Assembly: GCA_039680605.1 (NCBI GenBank)
Contig: JBDKTA010000043.1
Location: 62,001 to 126,000, forward strand
Direction: 5' to 3'
Source of the DNA: Planctomycetaceae bacterium
Lineage (GTDB): Bacteria > Planctomycetota > Phycisphaerae > SM23-33
Length of the DNA stretch: 64,000 bases
Below are positions 61,189 through 64,000 of the stretch, piece after piece. Within the stretch, counting starts at the first letter, position 1, and each line of letters opens with the position of its first letter. Both the position numbers and the translations under genes were made by a program. The notes under the pieces are model-generated. The model was not told the origin of the DNA and searched no databases. It worked only from the letters and a program-made list of their open reading frames with translations.

Positions 61189-62391
61189 ATGAACAAGACC
61201 GCAACGATCCTGACGTGTCTGCTCGGTGTGATCTTCTTGTCGGCGCTTGTCGTCGCAAAACCGCCGCGCGCAGCGGTGAAGTATCCTCCCGGCAAGTGGG
61301 CCTCCTCGCGGCCGAGCAGTTGCCCGTTCGAGCCTTCCAAGGACATCACCGGCCTGGAGTGGACCGGGCGCATGCAGACCTACACCGACGCCGACACGTG
61401 GTACCCGTCGTGGGCCGCCGACGGCAATCTGTATTCGCCGTGGACGGACGGCGTCGTCAACGGCGTGCGGTGCTACTCAGTGCCGGGCCCGCTCAAGACC
61501 GGCAACGCCATCATCACCGGCGAGGACCCGATGAAGCTGACCGTCACGCCGCTGGGCGTGATCAAGGCGCTGGCTGATCCATACCAGGCCCGCTACCCCT
61601 GCGGCAGCCTGGTCTACAAGGGCGTGTGGTATTACGCCACGTACGCCCTCGACAAGACGACCTACCAGTGGGACACGCTGGGGCCGATGGTTGGGTTTCG
61701 CGTCTCGAAAGATTTCGGCAAGACCTGGACCGAGACCCCGCTGACGCCCGCCAAGCCGCTCTTTGGTGAGTCGAGCAAAAACGGCGGCAAGATCAAGATG
61801 GGTACGCCGCACGTGGTGGATTTCGGCCGCGACATGCAGCACAGCCCCGACGGCAAGATGTACCTCGTCGGCCACGGCACGACGCGCAAGGACGCGCCGT
61901 GTACGTGGGTCAGCGGCGACCAGATCTACATGGCGCGCGTGACGCCCACGCCGGAGAACGTTAACGACGTGACAAAGTACGAGTTCTTCGTCGGCCACGA
62001 CGCCAAGGGCCAGCCGGTCTGGGCGAAGGATTTCGCGGCGATCAAACCGCTGCTGGAGTGGAACGAGCGGCTGGGCTGCGTGACGATCACCTACAACGCC
62101 CCGCTGAAGAAGTTCATGCTCTGCACCACCAACGGCGGGATTACCGGCGAGGGTACATTCGACACGACGATCCTCGAATCCGACGCGATCACGGGTCCCT
62201 ACCGCCTGATCGCCCACCTGCCGGCCTTCGGCGCCCAAGCGTACTTCCTGAACTTCCCCAGCAAGTTCATCAGCCCCGACGGGCGCACGGTTTGGCTATG
62301 GTACTCGGCCAACTGGCAGCACAAGCTGCCCGCCGACCCGCCCGGTTCGCGCTACGCTCTGTGCGTGGTGGAACTGAAGCTGCTGAAGTAG
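61189..62391 (+). CDS. secreted glycosidase-like beta-propeller protein
   Basis: 400 residues with a signal peptide (1-24, LLGVIFLSALVVAK). Propeller-type blades are suggested by repeated W/Y-D motifs: DADTWYPSWAADGNLYSPW, WYYATYALDKTTYQW (in part CGSLVYKGVWYYATY), GFRVSKDFGKTWTETPL and TVWLWYSANWQHKLPA near the end. The pattern is like sialidase/GH43-type or DUF4185-type exported proteins. It follows the GH29 gene and may act on the same glycans outside the cytoplasm. Specificity is unknown. Confidence 0.65.
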   Translation: MNKTATILTCLLGVIFLSALVVAKPPRAAVKYPPGKWASSRPSSCPFEPSKDITGLEWTGRMQTYTDADTWYPSWAADGNLYSPWTDGVVNGVRCYSVPGPLKTGNAIITGEDPMKLTVTPLGVIKALADPYQARYPCGSLVYKGVWYYATYALDKTTYQWDTLGPMVGFRVSKDFGKTWTETPLTPAKPLFGESSKNGGKIKMGTPHVVDFGRDMQHSPDGKMYLVGHGTTRKDAPCTWVSGDQIYMARVTPTPENVNDVTKYEFFVGHDAKGQPVWAKDFAAIKPLLEWNERLGCVTITYNAPLKKFMLCTTNGGITGEGTFDTTILESDAITGPYRLIAHLPAFGAQAYFLNFPSKFISPDGRTVWLWYSANWQHKLPADPPGSRYALCVVELKLLK

Positions 62392-62392
62392 A

Positions 62393-62971
62393 TCAGTTCT
62401 GCTTACCTTCAATGACGCACAGCAGGATGCCGGCGGCGATGGCCAAGCCCGGTTCGATGCGGCCTTTCGCTTCGGGGGCGAAATCCAGGCCGATCTTCAT
62501 CACGAAGGGATTGAAGTTCTGCTTGAAGGTCATCACGTGGTCGTCGCCGATGGTGCCGCGGTATTTCTGCGGCAGGATCATCGCCGCAAAATCGACCGCG
62601 CGGCGAATCAGCGCCAGGGCGGTGCTGTCCTCGACGATCTTGCCGACCTCGTTGTCCTGAGCGTCGAGGATCTGCCACTCGTCACGCATGATGCTCTTGA
62701 GCCCGCGGCGGCGCAGGGCGCCGAGCTTGCGCCCGCTGGCCGACTCGACCACGTCATAGGCGCTGGAGAAGTCGATGATCTTCCGCGCCTTGATCTGCAT
62801 CAGCTCGTCGGCCCGCTGCTCGTCGCGGTAGACGCGGATGTCTTCCTTGAGCTTAAAGGCCTTCACATGCACGAAAGCCGCCAGAACGCCCTGTTCGTCG
62901 GTCACGTGTACCTTGGCGCCGGCGAACGTCAGCACCTTCCTGCGAAGCTGATACCCGCTGTACTCGAACAT
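62393..62971 (-). CDS. LURP-one/scramblase-related (tubby-like fold) protein
   Basis: 192 residues, usual size of bacterial LURP-one-related proteins. It opens with MFEYSGYQLRRKVLTFAGAK and contains YRDEQRADELMQIKARKIIDF (in parts YRDEQRADELMQIK and ARKIIDFSSAYDV), then GLKSIMRDEWQILDAQDNEVG with a conserved D-A-x-G-x-x-x-G pattern and a hydrophobic C-terminal stretch IEPGLAIAAGILLCVIEG. This fits the tubby C-terminal/scramblase fold. Function in bacteria is unknown. It converges on the secreted propeller gene with a 1-nt gap. Confidence 0.75.
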   Translation of the reverse strand: MFEYSGYQLRRKVLTFAGAKVHVTDEQGVLAAFVHVKAFKLKEDIRVYRDEQRADELMQIKARKIIDFSSAYDVVESASGRKLGALRRRGLKSIMRDEWQILDAQDNEVGKIVEDSTALALIRRAVDFAAMILPQKYRGTIGDDHVMTFKQNFNPFVMKIGLDFAPEAKGRIEPGLAIAAGILLCVIEGKQN

Positions 62972-62991
62972 GCGATATCTCCTTTTGTACC

Positions 62992-63149
62992 GGGTGCCAT
63001 GGCGGGCGTTTCTCAGCCGCCATGTCCCTGACTGTCGGTCAAAAACGAAAACCTGCCACAGAGATCACAAAGACCACAAAGAAACAAGAGGCATAGAGTC
63101 TCGTCTTCTTCGCCTTATCTTCGTGTTCTTAGTGCCCTTTGTGGCAAAG
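62992..63149. repeat. composite palindromic element L plus A (copy 4 of A)
   Basis: GGGTGCCATGGCGGGCGTTT, GCCGCCATGTCCCTGACTGT (62992-63037), then a family A-type hairpin (CCACAGAGATCACAAAGACC ... TTAGTGCCCTTTGTGGCAAA). It repeats the L-then-A order of 8428-8672 in inverse orientation. Confidence 0.85.
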
Positions 63150-63152
63150 TTT

Positions 63153-64000
63153 TTACACGTCGCGCGGGTCGGCGATGTGTCCGGCGACCGCGCTGGCGGC
63201 GGCGGTCAACGGGCTGGCGAGATACACGCCCGCTTCCTTATGGCCCATGCGGCCGGGGAAATTGCGGTTGGTCGTCGCCACCACGGTGATCGGCTCGTTG
63301 GCCCGCCCGAAGGTGTCGCTGGGCCCGCCCAGGCACGCGGCGCAGCCGGCCTGTCCGATGTTACACCCGGCGGCTGCGAAGATCTCTCGCAGCGTCTTGT
63401 TGCCCACTTTGCAGCGGTCGAGGTCCTGGTCGGTCTCGATGGTCGCCGGCACGATGAACGTGGGCACCTTGACCTTGCGTCCGGCCAGCACGCCGGCGGC
63501 GGCCATGAAGTCGGCGATCTTGCCGCCGGTGCATGAGCCGATGTACGAGCGGTCGATCTTGACGGACGAGACCTCTCGCGCCAGCGCTCGCTTGTCGGGC
63601 GAGTGCGGACACGCCACGGTGGGCTCGAGTTTGTCGGCGTCGAGTTCCATCACCGAGGCGTACTTGGCGCCGGAGTCGCTTATGACAGCCTGGAAGGGCT
63701 TGTCGGTGCGACCCTTGACGAAGGCGGTGGTCTTCTTGTCGGCGGCGATGATCCCGTTCTTGCCGCCGGCCTCGATGGCCATGTTGCAGATCGTGCAGCG
63801 TTCGTCGATGTCCAGGGCCTCGATGGCCGAGCCGGCGAACTCCATCGCGCAGTAGTTGGCGCCGTCAACGCCGATGCGCCCGATGATGTCGAGGATCAGG
63901 TCCTTGGCCATGCAGTATGCCGGCAGCGTGCCATGCACGACGAACTTCATGCTCGCGGGCACCTTGAGCCAGAGCTTGCCCGTGCCCATCACGAATCCGG
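63153..64000 (-). CDS. leuC: 3-isopropylmalate dehydratase large subunit/aconitase family, 5' part outside window
   Basis: The frame is open to the right edge, so about the C-terminal 280 residues are present. Motifs of LeuC/HacA: VMGTGKLWLKVP, CTICNMAIEAGGKNGI (CxxCNM-like iron-sulfur region), SYIGSCTGGKIADF (Cys), and AGCAACLGGPSDTF plus NRNFPGRMGHKEA with the remaining cluster Cys pair. It should bind a 4Fe-4S cluster and isomerise isopropylmalate or homoaconitate. Its small-subunit partner leuD is not in the window. leuC is assigned by family; a homoaconitase-like role is also possible. Confidence 0.88.
   Translation of the reverse strand, partial: GFVMGTGKLWLKVPASMKFVVHGTLPAYCMAKDLILDIIGRIGVDGANYCAMEFAGSAIEALDIDERCTICNMAIEAGGKNGIIAADKKTTAFVKGRTDKPFQAVISDSGAKYASVMELDADKLEPTVACPHSPDKRALAREVSSVKIDRSYIGSCTGGKIADFMAAAGVLAGRKVKVPTFIVPATIETDQDLDRCKVGNKTLREIFAAAGCNIGQAGCAACLGGPSDTFGRANEPITVVATTNRNFPGRMGHKEAGVYLASPLTAAASAVAGHIADPRDV

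Overview
The window is a GC-rich, gene-dense chromosome segment, most likely from a member of the Planctomycetota (class Phycisphaerae or a close relative). I infer this from two PEP-CTERM proteins, a YXWGXW-repeat protein, many secreted or sugar-active enzymes (two GH95-type, one GH29, two beta-propeller hydrolase-like), a Gram-negative type YidC, and gaps filled with dispersed palindromes. No rRNA or tRNA gene, CRISPR array or intact transposase was seen, so the taxonomic call is an inference.

Layout. 1-3 kb: a minus-strand run of sugar isomerase-like protein, metallophosphoesterase and a beta-propeller glycosidase that runs off the left edge. 3-6 kb: a large secreted YXWGXW protein with a Gln/Ala/Arg-rich coiled coil and five near-identical 93-96 bp repeats. 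6-15 kb: two CNNM/CorC proteins, a degenerate MBL-fold protein, a cation:proton antiporter, a VOC protein, a TPR protein, a secreted PA-IL-like lectin-domain protein and a mutarotase-like protein. 15-22.7 kb: a phosphoesterase, yidC, an amidohydrolase, a GAF-SpoIIE phosphatase facing a degenerate SpoIIE-like protein, and a small TM1266-like regulator. 23-25.5 kb: an islet with one zinc-ribbon orphan gene, two REP-associated transposase (RAYT) remnants and an outer pair of inverted repeats. 25.7-28 kb: an MMPL/RND transporter. 28.2-33.5 kb: a minus-strand phosphate uptake operon pstS-pstC-pstA-pstB-pstB-phoU. 33.7-38.3 kb: a secreted SGNH hydrolase, a metallophosphoesterase-like protein without its metal ligands, a broken nucleotidyltransferase gene and a Gfo/Idh/MocA oxidoreductase. 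38.5-44 kb: a PEP-CTERM trypsin-like protein and tandem GH95 paralogues. 44-50.8 kb: a P-type ATPase, a PfkB kinase with a sialate-O-acetylesterase-like protein, an unknown protein and a PEP-CTERM adhesin-like protein. 51-56.4 kb: a CDP-alcohol phosphatidyltransferase and a coupled moxR-DUF58-transglutaminase operon. 56.5-64 kb: a HicB-like protein, a PilZ protein, an RF-like GGQ protein, rpmE, prfA, a GH29 fucosidase, a secreted propeller-like protein, a LURP-one-like protein and the C-terminal part of a LeuC-type dehydratase.

The most interesting functional signal is the pair of PstB ATPases in one pst operon. The first has the canonical LSGGQ signature but altered Walker A, Q-loop and H-loop. 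The second has canonical Walker A, Q-loop and H-loop but a degenerate signature (LSPEQ). This complementary pattern is what heterodimeric ABC transporters with one consensus and one degenerate ATP site show, and it suggests an asymmetric PstB1-PstB2 motor for phosphate import.

The most striking structural signal is that many intergenic gaps carry a palindromic element, from about fifteen unrelated-looking families, several recurring in the window. One family is inserted in frame in the C-terminal domain of one GH95 gene, with the adjacent paralogue serving as an uninterrupted control. A recurring theme is an intact enzyme family member accompanied by a relative that has lost its metal or catalytic residues (SpoIIE, metallophosphoesterase, MBL).
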